Shown here piece after piece: positions 1 through 9,687 of a stretch of DNA of 64,000 nucleotides. The notes beneath the pieces were generated by a model. It did not search any database. It was given only the letters and a program-made list of their open reading frames with translations, and was not told the origin of the DNA. Each line of letters starts with the position of its first letter. Position 1 is the stretch's first letter. The translations under genes were made by a program, and so were the position numbers. The DNA is from Azorhizobium doebereinerae UFLA1-100 (GTDB taxonomy: Bacteria > Pseudomonadota > Alphaproteobacteria > Rhizobiales > Xanthobacteraceae), in assembly GCF_000473085.1 (NCBI RefSeq), contig NZ_AXBA01000024.1, forward strand, positions 38,299-102,298, given 5' to 3'.

Positions 1-1781
1 ATCGCTTTCACGCCGGCCTCGGCCGTGGAGTTCTTTTCCGGCGCCAGCGTCGCCGTGCCGTTGTCCAGGACGCCATATTCGGCGGAGGGGTTCGAGGACG
101 TGCCATAGGTGGCGTAGAGATTGACCGTCTCGATCGGCGAGAAGATCACGCCGACCTTGTAGTTGAACAGCTGGTCGTTGCTGTTCAGGGACAGCGGCAC
201 CGCGCTCGATGCGGCGCCATTGTTGGTGATGGTGACCGCATCATAGTCCGTGGCGGCATTGTCGAGGCGGACGCCGCCCATGATCTGCCAATATTTGTTG
301 AGCTTGATCTGGTCGGCGCCGTAGATCGCCACGTCGGTCATGGTCGTGCCGTTCGTGGTGCTGGGCAAATAGCTCGGATAGCCGCCGACGCCGAGATTGG
401 CGGACACGTCGATGGGATTGATAAGCGACACGCGGCAGGCCGCGACGGTCGGGCTGCACAGGTTGTAGCGCTCTTGGTCGCGGGTCTCGCGGGTGATTTC
501 GACGCCGGCATTCAGCGTGTGCTCGAACTCGCCCCATTTGAACTTCGCCACCATGTCGGTGATGTTCGAGAACTGGGTGGCGTCGGTTTCCGTCTGGAAA
601 CGCTGCATGCCGATGGTCATCGAGCCCACCGGATAGAGCGTCGGGACCGTGGTCGAGCCGGTGATCGTGCCGATGGAGCGCGGCGCGGTCACGCGGGCCA
701 GGCGGTCGTTAGCGGTGTAGCGCGTGCCGTTGGTCAGGGTCACGTAGTCGTTCAGTTCGTGCTCGAACTGCAGCGTCACCATGTTGGTGTCGGTCGTCAC
801 CTTGTCGGCGAACGGGCCGTTGGTCACGCCGTACCAGGTATTGCGGGGCACCGGCACCGGCGCGGTGGCCGTGCCGTTGCCATAATAGCCGCCCACCGGC
901 TGCCCGAAGTTCGCCGCCGAGGTGCTCAGCGTCGGCACCGGCAGATAGGGCACGCCATAGTCCGGCACGCTCTCTTCGTGCTGGTAGTAATAGGACAGCG
1001 TCGCCGTCGTCCGGTCGCTCAGCTTGGCGGTGATGGTGGGCGCCACGCCCCAGCGGGTGGCGTTGACGTTGTCGCGGTCCTGCACGTCCACGTCCTGCGC
1101 CATCAGGTTGATGCGGGCATAGACGTTGTCGTTGAACTTGCCGTTGGCATCGAGCGTGGTGCGCCAGCCGTTGCTGGTGTAGCCGGTCACGTCCGCATTC
1201 ACGAAGGTGGCGTTCTTCGGCAGCTTCGAGACCAGGTTGATGGCGCCGCCGGTGGAGCCGCGGCCGAAGGCGAAGGACGACGGGCCGAGGAAGATGTCCA
1301 CCTGCTCGGTGTCGAACATGTCGCGCGTGTACCAGCCCGGATCACGGATGCCGTCGCGATAGATGTCGCCGCGGGCCGAGAAGCCGCGGATGATGGGATT
1401 GTCGCCCTGCTGGCCGCCCTCGCCGGCGCTGAAGGTGATGCCGGAAACGTTGCGCAGCGCCTGTTCCAGCGTCACGTCGTTCTGCTGGGTCATCACCTCC
1501 TGGGTGACGACATTCACCTGCTGCGCCATGTTGAAGATCGGCACCGGCAGGCGCGTCACCCCGGTATTCTCGGCGACGAAGCCGCCGGTGTCGCCCTGCA
1601 CCTGCACGGTGGGCAGGTCGAGCTCGGTGCCGCCGGTGGCTGCCTGCTGCGCCAGGGCCGGCCCCGCCGCCATCGCCGAGGCGACGCCCACCGTGAGGTG
1701 CAGCGATCCCATGAGCGCGGCGCGCAGCCCTTCCGGCTGGCTGGATGAGCGGATTCCTTCCGCAGCAACATTCGCGGACAT
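1..1781 (-). CDS. TonB-dependent siderophore receptor (C-terminus beyond the left edge)
   Basis: Outer-membrane, TonB/ExbBD-energised receptor, most like catecholate-type (Fiu/CatE-like) siderophore receptors. About 593 codons are open from an ATG at 1779-1781 to the window edge. A hydrophobic stretch ending in ALAQQA around residues 28-47 looks like a signal peptide. A plug domain follows: VTQEVMTQQNDVTLEQALRN, then NPIIRGFSARGDIYRDGIRD and FGRGSTGGAINLVSK, the usual plug landmarks. The beta-barrel begins after that and the visible end (LAPEKNSTAEAGVK) matches the conserved L-x-PE-x(3)-E-G-K region about 200 residues before the usual C-terminus, so the missing part is the end of the barrel. 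A purine-rich AGGGGGA lies about 10 bases before the ATG. It diverges from bioM. The substrate is inferred from family only. Confidence 0.93.
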   Translation of the reverse strand, partial: MSANVAAEGIRSSSQPEGLRAALMGSLHLTVGVASAMAAGPALAQQAATGGTELDLPTVQVQGDTGGFVAENTGVTRLPVPIFNMAQQVNVVTQEVMTQQNDVTLEQALRNVSGITFSAGEGGQQGDNPIIRGFSARGDIYRDGIRDPGWYTRDMFDTEQVDIFLGPSSFAFGRGSTGGAINLVSKLPKNATFVNADVTGYTSNGWRTTLDANGKFNDNVYARINLMAQDVDVQDRDNVNATRWGVAPTITAKLSDRTTATLSYYYQHEESVPDYGVPYLPVPTLSTSAANFGQPVGGYYGNGTATAPVPVPRNTWYGVTNGPFADKVTTDTNMVTLQFEHELNDYVTLTNGTRYTANDRLARVTAPRSIGTITGSTTVPTLYPVGSMTIGMQRFQTETDATQFSNITDMVAKFKWGEFEHTLNAGVEITRETRDQERYNLCSPTVAACRVSLINPIDVSANLGVGGYPSYLPSTTNGTTMTDVAIYGADQIKLNKYWQIMGGVRLDNAATDYDAVTITNNGAASSAVPLSLNSNDQLFNYKVGVIFSPIETVNLYATYGTSSNPSAEYGVLDNGTATLAPEKNSTAEAGVKA

Positions 1782-2073
1782 ATGCGTCGTCCCCCTGAAA
1801 CGCGGGCCCCACCAGGCGAGCACACGTAAGAAAGTTCATCTCGATGGTTTCGTTTTATTTCCATCGCTTGCTACGCAGCAATGAAAAAGGACACGAAAGT
1901 GCCACATTTGAGCCGTGCTAAAGTGAGCTGTTCTGGATTTTGAATAAATATAAACTGGAATAGCGGCGCGGCACCTTTTCTTCAGCTTCCGGTTGTTCGC
2001 CGGGCGGCGGCGGACGCCCCCTTGCACGCACCGCAAAACGCTGTCATGGCGAGCGCGAAACACGGGAAAGACC
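1782..2073. promoter_or_regulatory. Divergent control region between the siderophore receptor and bioMNY
   Basis: This 292-base gap holds an AT-rich core (about 1845-1965) unlike the GC-rich flanks, so both promoters probably lie here. Two sequence elements stand out: a dyad TTGCT-ACGC-AGCAA at 1868-1881, closer to the receptor side, and ATAAATATAA at 1944-1953, which matches the alphaproteobacterial BioR box TTATMKATAA at 8 of 10 positions. The BioR reading is weak because both mismatches fall in conserved bases. No perfect Fur or Irr box was recognised. Confidence 0.35.
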
Positions 2074-2826
2074 ATGGCAGGTGGGGCGCGTGCGCAGCGC
2101 GAAAGCGGAGAGGCCGGCGGCATCGCGCTGCGCGACGTCTGGCTGGACCGGGGCGACGCCCCGCTGTTTCGCGGCCTCGACCTCACCCTCGGCGAGCGGC
2201 GCATCGGCCTCGTAGGCGCCAACGGTTCCGGCAAGAGCAGTCTGCTGCGCCTGATCAACGGCCTCATCGTGCCGGCGCGGGGCGAGATCACCGTGGCCGG
2301 GCTCGATGCCCGCGCCCACCGCCGCGACCTGCCCGGCCGCGTCGGCTTCGTGTTCCAGAATGTGGACCACCAGATCCTCTTCCCCACCGTCCGGGAGGAG
2401 GTGGCGTTCGGCCTTGCGGAACAGGGCCTGCCCCGTGCCGAAGCCCGCGCCGGGGCCGAGCGGCTGCTGGCCGCCCACGGCTGCGCCGGCTGGGGCGAGC
2501 GGGCGGTGGAGGAATTGTCCGAGGGCCAGAAGCAGTTGGTCTGCATCCTGGCCGCCATCGCCCCGGGGCCGCCGATCCTGGCCATGGACGAGCCCCTGGC
2601 GAGCCTTGATCTCGCCACCCGCCTGTCGCTGCTGGCCCGCCTCAGGGCCTTGCCGCAGCAGATCCTGATGGCCAGCCACGATCTGGACCTGCTGGCCGAT
2701 TTCGACCGCATCGTCTGGCTGGAGGCCGGCGCCGTCGCCGGCGACGGCCCGCCGCGGGAAGTGCTGCCGCGCTATCGCGCCCACGAGATGGCGCGGGCCG
2801 CCACCGCCGCGGGCGTCCTGCCATGA
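2074..2826 (+). CDS. bioM: Biotin ECF transporter ATPase BioM
   Basis: ATP-binding subunit (250 aa) of the energy-coupling-factor importer for biotin; with BioN it powers the substrate-binding protein BioY at the inner membrane. Walker A is GANGSGKSS at residues 48-56, the Q-loop region is FQNVDHQ, the ABC signature is LSEGQKQLV and Walker B is ILAMDEP, followed by the switch histidine in ASHDLDLL. The ATG at 2074 has GGGAAAG just upstream; the frame stays open further upstream, but that stretch is not family-like. The stop overlaps the bioN start as ATGA, so the genes are translationally coupled. Substrate assignment rests on bioY lying in the same operon. Confidence 0.95.
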   Translation: MAGGARAQRESGEAGGIALRDVWLDRGDAPLFRGLDLTLGERRIGLVGANGSGKSSLLRLINGLIVPARGEITVAGLDARAHRRDLPGRVGFVFQNVDHQILFPTVREEVAFGLAEQGLPRAEARAGAERLLAAHGCAGWGERAVEELSEGQKQLVCILAAIAPGPPILAMDEPLASLDLATRLSLLARLRALPQQILMASHDLDLLADFDRIVWLEAGAVAGDGPPREVLPRYRAHEMARAATAAGVLP

Positions 2827-3476
2827 TGTCCAGCTACCTGCCCGGGCATTCGCCGCTGCACCGACTGCCGGCCGGCGCCAAGCTCCTGGCGCTGGCAGGG
2901 CTCAGCCTCCTGCTGCTGCCGGCGGACAGCGCGCTCCTGCTCGCCGGCGCGCTGCTAGCGGTGCTGCTCGCCTATGCGGCACTGGGCCGGCGCGCCCTGG
3001 CGCGCCTCGCCTTGCTGCGCCCGCTGGGGCCGGTCCTGCTGCTCATGGTGCTGCTCCAGGCCTGGGCCGGCGACTGGAGCCGCGCCGCCGTCGGCGCCGG
3101 GTTCGCCGTGGCGCTGCGCATCCTGCTCATGGTGCTGCTGGCCGACCTCGTGACCCTGTCCACCCCCATGCAGGACATGATGGACGCGCTGGAGCGGGTG
3201 CTGCGGCCGTTCGAGCGCTTCGGCGTCGCCCCGCGCAAGCTGGCGCTGGCGGTGGCGCTGGTGGTGCGCTTCGTCCCCGTCCTGCTCTCCGCATGGCGGG
3301 CGCGGGAGGAGGCGTGGCGCGCCCGCAGCACGCGGCGGCCAGCGCTGGCGCTGGTGCCGGGCTTCCTCGCCCAGACGCTGCGCCTGGCCGACCATGTGGC
3401 CGATGCCCTCGACGCGCGCGGCTTCGGCCGCCCGGCGGACCGGCCAAGCCCTTCGGATAAAAGGACAATGCCGTGA
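2823..3476 (+). CDS. bioN: Biotin ECF transporter transmembrane coupling protein BioN
   Basis: EcfT-type membrane subunit (217 aa) joining the ATPase BioM to the substrate component BioY. The N-terminal half is a run of hydrophobic helices; the C-terminal half carries the two short Arg-containing coupling motifs of this family, seen as RARSTRR and DARGFGRP, which contact the ATPase in characterised ECF complexes. It starts in the bioM stop codon (ATGA) and ends in the bioY start (GTGA), so the three genes form a tightly coupled operon. Confidence 0.94.
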   Translation: MMSSYLPGHSPLHRLPAGAKLLALAGLSLLLLPADSALLLAGALLAVLLAYAALGRRALARLALLRPLGPVLLLMVLLQAWAGDWSRAAVGAGFAVALRILLMVLLADLVTLSTPMQDMMDALERVLRPFERFGVAPRKLALAVALVVRFVPVLLSAWRAREEAWRARSTRRPALALVPGFLAQTLRLADHVADALDARGFGRPADRPSPSDKRTMP

Positions 3477-4027
3477 GAGACGAGGCCGCCCTGGGAACCC
3501 GTTCGCTGGTGCGCATCGCGCTGTTCGCCGCCCTGATCGGCGCGCTCGGCCTCGTTCCGCCGCTCTATCTGCCCATCGTCGCCGGCCTGCCGATCAGCGT
3601 GCAGAGCCTCGGCGTGATGCTGGCGGGGCTCATTCTCGGCGGGCGCGACGGCGCGCTGGCGGTCGCCCTGTTCCTGCTGGTGGTAGCGCTCGGGGCGCCG
3701 CTCCTGTCCGGTGGGCGGGGCGGGCTCGGGGTGTTCTTCGGCCCCACCGCCGGCTTCCTGCTGGGCTTCCTGCTGGGCGTCTATGTCATCGGCTGGCTGG
3801 CGCCGCGCCTGCCGGGGCCGCCGGTGGTGGCCGCCTTCGCCGCCGCCGTCATCGGCGGGATCGGCGTGGTCTATCTGTTCGGCGTGCCGGGCTTCGCGCT
3901 CATCGCCCACCTGCCGCTGTCGAAGGCGCTGGCGGGCAGCGTGGTGTTCCTGCCCGGCGACCTGGTCAAGGCGCTGCTCGCCGCGCTCGCCGCCCGCAGC
4001 CTCGCCCGCGCCAGACCGGGCCGCTAG
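3473..4027 (+). CDS. bioY: Biotin-specific S component BioY
   Basis: High-affinity membrane biotin-binding protein (184 aa), about six hydrophobic helices. The N-terminal family region is present as PISVQSLGVMLAGLILGGRD, and the conserved mid-region reads FFGPTAGFLLGFLLG. Translation starts at a GTG (3473-3475) overlapping the bioN stop, the usual arrangement for coupled genes; no nearby ATG is in frame. With bioM and bioN it makes a complete three-subunit importer, the tripartite form common in alphaproteobacteria. Confidence 0.95.
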   Translation: MRDEAALGTRSLVRIALFAALIGALGLVPPLYLPIVAGLPISVQSLGVMLAGLILGGRDGALAVALFLLVVALGAPLLSGGRGGLGVFFGPTAGFLLGFLLGVYVIGWLAPRLPGPPVVAAFAAAVIGGIGVVYLFGVPGFALIAHLPLSKALAGSVVFLPGDLVKALLAALAARSLARARPGR

Positions 4028-4062
4028 AAATCAAGCCGAATCAAGGCCTTGGCGGCCGCCGA

Positions 4063-4103
4063 CCGTCCCCGGCCACGGGGTGCGCCGCCTTGGCCGGGGA
4101 CGG
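4063..4103 (+). terminator. 13-bp hairpin after bioY, no T-run
   Basis: Perfect inverted repeat: CCGTCCCCGGCCA at 4063-4075 and its complement at 4091-4103, with a 15-base loop. It lies in the gap between bioY and the CHAD gene. There is no following T-tract, so it is not a classical intrinsic terminator; it could stabilise the bioMNY 3' end or act as a Rho-linked stop. Confidence 0.5.
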
Positions 4104-4132
4104 ATGGCCTGCAATGTGCGACACTCCCAGCC

Positions 4133-5038
4133 ATGACCGCCACGCCCCAGCCTGACGCCCCCGCCCCGCCCGCAACCCTTGCCAGCCTTGTCGCCGAGGA
4201 GGCCGGAGCGGCCCTCGCCGCCGCCCTCGCCGCCGCGCTCGACCAGGTGGCCGAGGCGCTCGCCGAGGCCGACGCGGTGGAGATGGTGCATGACGTGCGC
4301 AAGGCGCTGAAGGGCTACCGGGCCTTGCTGCGCCTCATTCCGGGGCCGGAGGCCGAGGCCGCCCGCGCCCGCGCCTCGGACGCCGCGCGCGGCCTCTCCG
4401 CCAGCCGCGACCGGCAGGCGGCGCTCGATGCGCTGGAGGCTTTGGCCGACGCCGGCCTGCTGCCGGCCAAGGACGCCAAGGCCGCCGCGGCGGTGATCGC
4501 GGCCCAGCCGGACGCCACGGAACAGGCGACCGACCAGCGTGTCGCGATCCAGGATTTCCTCGACGGCGCAAGGGCTTCGCTTGCCGATGGGCTGGCGGCG
4601 GCGGCGCGGGAGGCGGATGTGGTCGCCGGCCTGCGCCAGGCCTATCGCCGCGCCCGCGCCGCTCCGGATTGGACCCGGCCGGAAGGATTGCATGCGCTGC
4701 GCAAGCGCGTGGTGGCGCACCGCTACCAGATGGACTTCTGCGCCGACTTCTGCGGCGCCGGCGCCAAGCGCGCCCGCAAGGCCCAGCGGCTGCGCGATAT
4801 TCTCGGGATTCATCAAGACCTTGAGGCGCTCAAGCCGCGCCTCGCCGCGGCCCTGGGCACGGCCCAGGAGGCGCTCATGTCGGAGGTCGCCGCCGCCATC
4901 CGGGCGCTCCAGCGGCGGCTGGTCCGGCAGGCCAAGGCCGGGCATGCGCGACTGTTCCGCGCCCCGGCCAGGGCCTTCGCCGCGAAGCTGGCCCGGCGCA
5001 TGGAAGATGCCGGCGGGAGCCCGCCCCCCGCCGGATAG
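4133..5038 (+). CDS. CHAD domain-containing protein
   Basis: 301-aa protein made of a helical CHAD (conserved histidine alpha-helical) domain, a family known to bind polyphosphate. Two histidine/arginine-rich helices typical of the fold are visible: HDVRKALKGYRALLRL near residue 48 and LHALRKRVVAHRYQM in the second half, then LGIHQDLEAL. No CYTH catalytic domain is attached, so it is a stand-alone CHAD protein. The rest is Ala/Arg-rich helix. The ATG at 4133 was chosen because the upstream in-frame extension is low-complexity and covers the intergenic hairpin. Binding to polyphosphate or to granules is inferred from the family. Confidence 0.85.
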   Translation: MTATPQPDAPAPPATLASLVAEEAGAALAAALAAALDQVAEALAEADAVEMVHDVRKALKGYRALLRLIPGPEAEAARARASDAARGLSASRDRQAALDALEALADAGLLPAKDAKAAAAVIAAQPDATEQATDQRVAIQDFLDGARASLADGLAAAAREADVVAGLRQAYRRARAAPDWTRPEGLHALRKRVVAHRYQMDFCADFCGAGAKRARKAQRLRDILGIHQDLEALKPRLAAALGTAQEALMSEVAAAIRALQRRLVRQAKAGHARLFRAPARAFAAKLARRMEDAGGSPPPAG

Positions 5039-5063
5039 GACATCAATTCCCCATGTAAAAACC

Positions 5064-5139
5064 GTGTCGCACCCCGGCTTCGACACGAAGTTCCCCATCG
5101 ATTCCGTGTCGTATGACACTGCTCCGTGTCGCAAGACAC
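5064..5139. repeat. Three GTGTC/GACAC dyads between convergent genes
   Basis: Three inverted repeats with the same arms: GTGTCG at 5064-5069 paired with CGACAC at 5081-5086; GTGTC-GTAT-GACAC at 5106-5119; GTGTC-GCAA-GACAC at 5126-5139. The last two are offset by exactly 20 bases and the first by 42. They sit between the 3' ends of the convergent CHAD and oxdC genes. They may be termination structures or a protein-binding array; the sequence alone does not decide. Confidence 0.6.
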
Positions 5140-5146
5140 CCGCGCC

Positions 5147-6403
5147 CTACTCCGGCACCACCGCCGGCTTGTCGGACGGGAAGCGGGCGATGGTCGCCTC
5201 GTCCACATTGAGGTGCTGGGCCACCATGGCGCGCGGGGTATGCGCCAGCCAGTCGGACAGCGACACGTCCTGGAATTCGGGGGCGCGGAATACCTCCAGG
5301 AAGACGAGATCGGTGGTGCCGGTGTTGCGCACGTAATGGCCGAGCGACTTCTTCACATAGCCGATGTCGCCGGGCTTGAAATTCTGCGTCACCGCCTTCG
5401 GCCCGGTGTTGAACACCGTCATCTCCGCCGCGCCGGCGATATAGTATTGCCACTCGTCGGCGTTGGGGTGCCAGTGCATCTCGCGCATGCCGCCGGGGTG
5501 CACGGTGACCAGCGCCGCGGCGATGGTGGTGGCGGCCGGGAAATTGCGGCTGTCGACGATGCGCACCTCCCCGCCCCGGGTGCGGCGGGTGGGCTCCATG
5601 CCGGTAAGGTTGAACACCGAGGATTGCGGCATACGCCCGGCCGCGCCCGCCGCCTGCGCCTGGTCGGCCGCCAGCGGGCCGGGCATCCGGCCCTGGAAGA
5701 TGTAGAGGTCGTCCAGTGGAATGCGGGCGAAGGTCTCCGCCGGCAGGCCGAAATTGAGCGCCAGAACATCAGGCGGCGTGTGGGCCATCCACTCGGTCAG
5801 CATCAGGGTGTTGTATTCGGTGGCCTTGCCGTCGTCGAAGCACAGGATGAACTCGGTGCCGTCCTCGCCGATGCCCTGGAGCGAGTGCGGCAGGCCGGCG
5901 GGAAAGTACCACAGCCCGCCCTCGCCCACGTCCTCCACATTGGCCCGGCCGGAAGTGTCGATGGTGGTGATGCGGCAGGCGCCCTTGGAGACATAGGCCC
6001 ATTCCGCCTGCTGGTGCCAGTGCATCTCGCGGATGCCGCCGCGGGTGAGGCGCATGTTGACGCCGGCGATGGTCTCGGAAATGGCGAAGTCCGCCTGCGT
6101 CACCTGCCGGGCCCAGCCGCCGTTCTGGATCCGCCGCGGGGCGTTGTTGAACGAGGCCCAGAACAGCGGCATGTCGCCGACATCGGTCGCCGGCGGCGAG
6201 AAGGCGCCGGGAAACTGCGCCGCGAGCGCCGGGTTCTGCGGCCCGGGGTCGGTGGCGCTCGCGGGATTGTCGAGCGTGTTGACCGCGCCCTGCGGCGGCC
6301 GGTCGGGATTGCCGAAGCTGGCGGCCTGGGCGGCGGTGGCGGCGGTGGCCACCGTGCCGGCGGCGGCGGCGGCCAAGAGATGGCGGCGCGAGAGCGTGTC
6401 CAT
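5147..6403 (-). CDS. oxdC: Bicupin oxalate decarboxylase, Tat-exported
   Basis: Mn-dependent enzyme (418 aa) converting oxalate to formate and CO2. Residues 1-28 form a twin-arginine signal (SRRHLLAAAAAG), so the enzyme is probably periplasmic. The N-terminal cupin has metal ligands H128, H130, E134 and H173 (REMHWHQQAEW, LPHS); the C-terminal cupin has H310, H312, E317 and H356 (REMHWHPNADEWQYYI, GHYV). The lid loop that carries the catalytic glutamate, SENST in the Bacillus subtilis enzyme, reads TEYNT at 195-199: the glutamate is kept, the neighbours differ. The ATG at 6403 is preceded by AGGGGA; the upstream open frame has no signal-like sequence. It is a single-gene unit. An oxalate oxidase-like activity is the main alternative because loop changes are known to shift the reaction. 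Confidence 0.92.
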   Translation of the reverse strand: MDTLSRRHLLAAAAAGTVATAATAAQAASFGNPDRPPQGAVNTLDNPASATDPGPQNPALAAQFPGAFSPPATDVGDMPLFWASFNNAPRRIQNGGWARQVTQADFAISETIAGVNMRLTRGGIREMHWHQQAEWAYVSKGACRITTIDTSGRANVEDVGEGGLWYFPAGLPHSLQGIGEDGTEFILCFDDGKATEYNTLMLTEWMAHTPPDVLALNFGLPAETFARIPLDDLYIFQGRMPGPLAADQAQAAGAAGRMPQSSVFNLTGMEPTRRTRGGEVRIVDSRNFPAATTIAAALVTVHPGGMREMHWHPNADEWQYYIAGAAEMTVFNTGPKAVTQNFKPGDIGYVKKSLGHYVRNTGTTDLVFLEVFRAPEFQDVSLSDWLAHTPRAMVAQHLNVDEATIARFPSDKPAVVPE

Positions 6404-6699
6404 GGCGGGGTCCCCTGCTGCCGCCGATTCGGCGGCGATCGTTCCATCATACCGCAGCCTGGATGATGGCGAGATGGCAGCGGCGGGCGGGCGACGGCGC
6501 CCGCACCGGCCGGCGGGCTGGCCGGCGCAACAGTCATCCCGCAACTTTATATTGGAAGGATCATGTGCTACCTTACCTAAGGTTAAGAATATTGCCTGCG
6601 ATTTATTATCCTTCCTCTCATCCAGCATGATGCTGGTGTTCGCATCACAGCCCGCCCCCACATGACGTGGCCGACGGCGCCTTCGCTCCGGAGGACGGC
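6404..6699. promoter_or_regulatory. Divergent intergenic region, partly AT-rich
   Basis: This gap of 296 bases separates oxdC (minus) from the AT-rich orphan gene (plus). The stretch 6535-6650 is distinctly AT-rich, with runs such as TTTATATTGG and AAGAATATTG, and is the likely promoter zone for one or both genes. No known operator was recognised. Confidence 0.4.
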
Positions 6700-7716
6700 A
6701 TGATTTCGAACGTCAGCGCATCCTATAACGTCCTGTCATTGTTCACGGAAAAGACAGGGGACACATCGCCCGCCACGGCCGTGGACGCCATCATCGAGAA
6801 GGTGCGGCAGATGCGCGCCGACGCGAGCCCGTCCTACACGCGGGGAGCGAGCCTCGGCGCCGTCGCTTGGCTGGCGCAGACGGAAGCCGAGTCAACCGAC
6901 ACCCAGCTCACTGCGGCCGACCTCGCCACCGACGAGGTGAAATCGCGCTTCACCAGCGAGGCTGCGTATAACAATTTCATATACGCATTCGAACATGACG
7001 AGAGCGGAAATTGGGTGAATTCCGATAGTCTGGATTATATGATTGATTATATGCAATGGTCATATGATTACGACCAGGGCAAGCAGACATTCATCGACAA
7101 AGCCAACGCCGCAGGATCCGATAAAATACTCGAACTTATATCCCGCGGTACTGATATTACGACCATGTCCTCCAATATTGCAGTATATAACAGCGCCTTC
7201 ACATTATCTCAAAGCGGCAAAATTTTCATCGAAGAGCAAACCGAAAAACTGAAGTCGACGACAGACGCATCCGAGATCGCGCGCATCACGGATGGCATCG
7301 AGATGGCGACCTCATACATCGAGAGCAAGAAGGATCTGGTCGCGAATTTCCAGATCTACATGGATTATGTCCAATGGGACTGGAGCGCCAGAGAGGTCTA
7401 TGACGTCGCCGGAAAATTCGCCGAGAAGACGGCGGACGGGACATATGAGATCGGCGTCTTCCAGATCAGCCTCAAGAGTACCGGACGCGTATTCTGGAAC
7501 CATGACGGCAGCGGCACGGCGCAAGTCTCCAATGCTGGCGGGACCGAGTATAGAGACGAAGATCTGCATTATATGAAGAAATTCTATGAAACGCAGACGT
7601 CGACGTCGATGTCGGATCTGGTCCAGCGCGTGCAGACCAACCACCCCTACAGGATGGTGGTAGACGGCCGCGTCGTGCACACCAACAAGCCCCCGTCCGT
7701 GACGAGCGAGGGCTGA
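6700..7716 (+). CDS. AT-rich orphan protein of unknown function
   Basis: A 338-aa acidic protein not recognised as any family. The ATG at 6700 has a strong GGAGGA seven bases upstream; an in-frame GTG at 6667 lacks one. The first residues (MISNVSASYNVLSLF) are Ser-rich with no signal peptide, and there are no membrane segments. Aromatic and acidic stretches recur, including YMIDYMQWSYDYDQG and YMDYVQWDWS, which resemble each other and hint at an internal duplication of a D-Y-M/V-Q-W unit. The middle of the gene drops to about 35-40% GC and uses ATA and TTA codons that are rare next door, a sign of recent transfer. It has no operon partners. The start resembles some secreted or surface proteins, but no function is claimed. 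Confidence 0.75.
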   Translation: MISNVSASYNVLSLFTEKTGDTSPATAVDAIIEKVRQMRADASPSYTRGASLGAVAWLAQTEAESTDTQLTAADLATDEVKSRFTSEAAYNNFIYAFEHDESGNWVNSDSLDYMIDYMQWSYDYDQGKQTFIDKANAAGSDKILELISRGTDITTMSSNIAVYNSAFTLSQSGKIFIEEQTEKLKSTTDASEIARITDGIEMATSYIESKKDLVANFQIYMDYVQWDWSAREVYDVAGKFAEKTADGTYEIGVFQISLKSTGRVFWNHDGSGTAQVSNAGGTEYRDEDLHYMKKFYETQTSTSMSDLVQRVQTNHPYRMVVDGRVVHTNKPPSVTSEG

Positions 7717-7847
7717 GCGCGCGCGGCGGCCCGCCGGCATGGTGGGCCGCCAGCATGGTAGCCGCCGGCACTGCGGCGCGCCAAGCGGAACCCCGCCGGC
7801 CTGCGGGCATTCGGTGGCACGCCATCTTCCTCGCGCGCGCCGCTCCC

Positions 7848-8011
7848 CCTCCCCCCTTGCGGGGGAGGGCTGGGGAGGGGGGTGAAACGGCTGGGGAAGA
7901 ACGCGCGGATCGGCACGGGCGCCGCGTCAGCAGCGCGCGGAGAAAGGCCACGCCGGTCGCCCACGGAGAGCGCGTCACCCCCCTCCCTGCCCTCCCCCGC
8001 AAGGGGGGAGG
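7848..8011. repeat. Imperfect 37/38-bp inverted repeat in a gene-free stretch
   Basis: The 419-base gap 7717-8135 contains no convincing gene. It holds two arms of a G-run/C-run inverted repeat: 7848-7885 and 7975-8011 match as reverse complements apart from one substitution and one indel. Each arm is itself a small hairpin around CCCCTTGCGGGG. This is the form of a dispersed intergenic repeat; here two opposite copies enclose about 90 bases. It lies just downstream of livF, so it might also stop transcription from both sides. Confidence 0.7.
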
Positions 8012-8135
8012 TGCCCGCGCCGGTTCTTCGCCGTGACGCCGGGCGGCAGCGACAATCCCATCCATCCATGCATCGGAAGAGGGCCGGTGCGGGAGCGGCA
8101 CGCAGGCCTGCCGTCTCCCGTCCGCCTGTCCCCCC

Positions 8136-9683
<1,548 letters not shown>

Positions 9684-9687
<4 letters not shown>

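Noticed and set aside
474..1748. Long plus-strand open frame opposite the siderophore receptor
   Set aside because: Its translation is His/Arg/Gly-rich with no domain; it is a GC-driven shadow of the receptor gene, which reads as clean family sequence on the minus strand.
1944..1953. Definite BioR box for bioMNY
   Set aside because: Two of ten positions differ from TTATMKATAA, including conserved ends; kept only as a weak candidate inside the intergenic entry.
7848..8011. CRISPR array or transposon ends
   Set aside because: Only two copies, in opposite orientation, with no spacers, transposase or target-site duplication.
7755..8036. Frames through the inverted repeat region
   Set aside because: They translate the G/C-runs into Pro/Gly/Arg strings in several frames; no coding signal.
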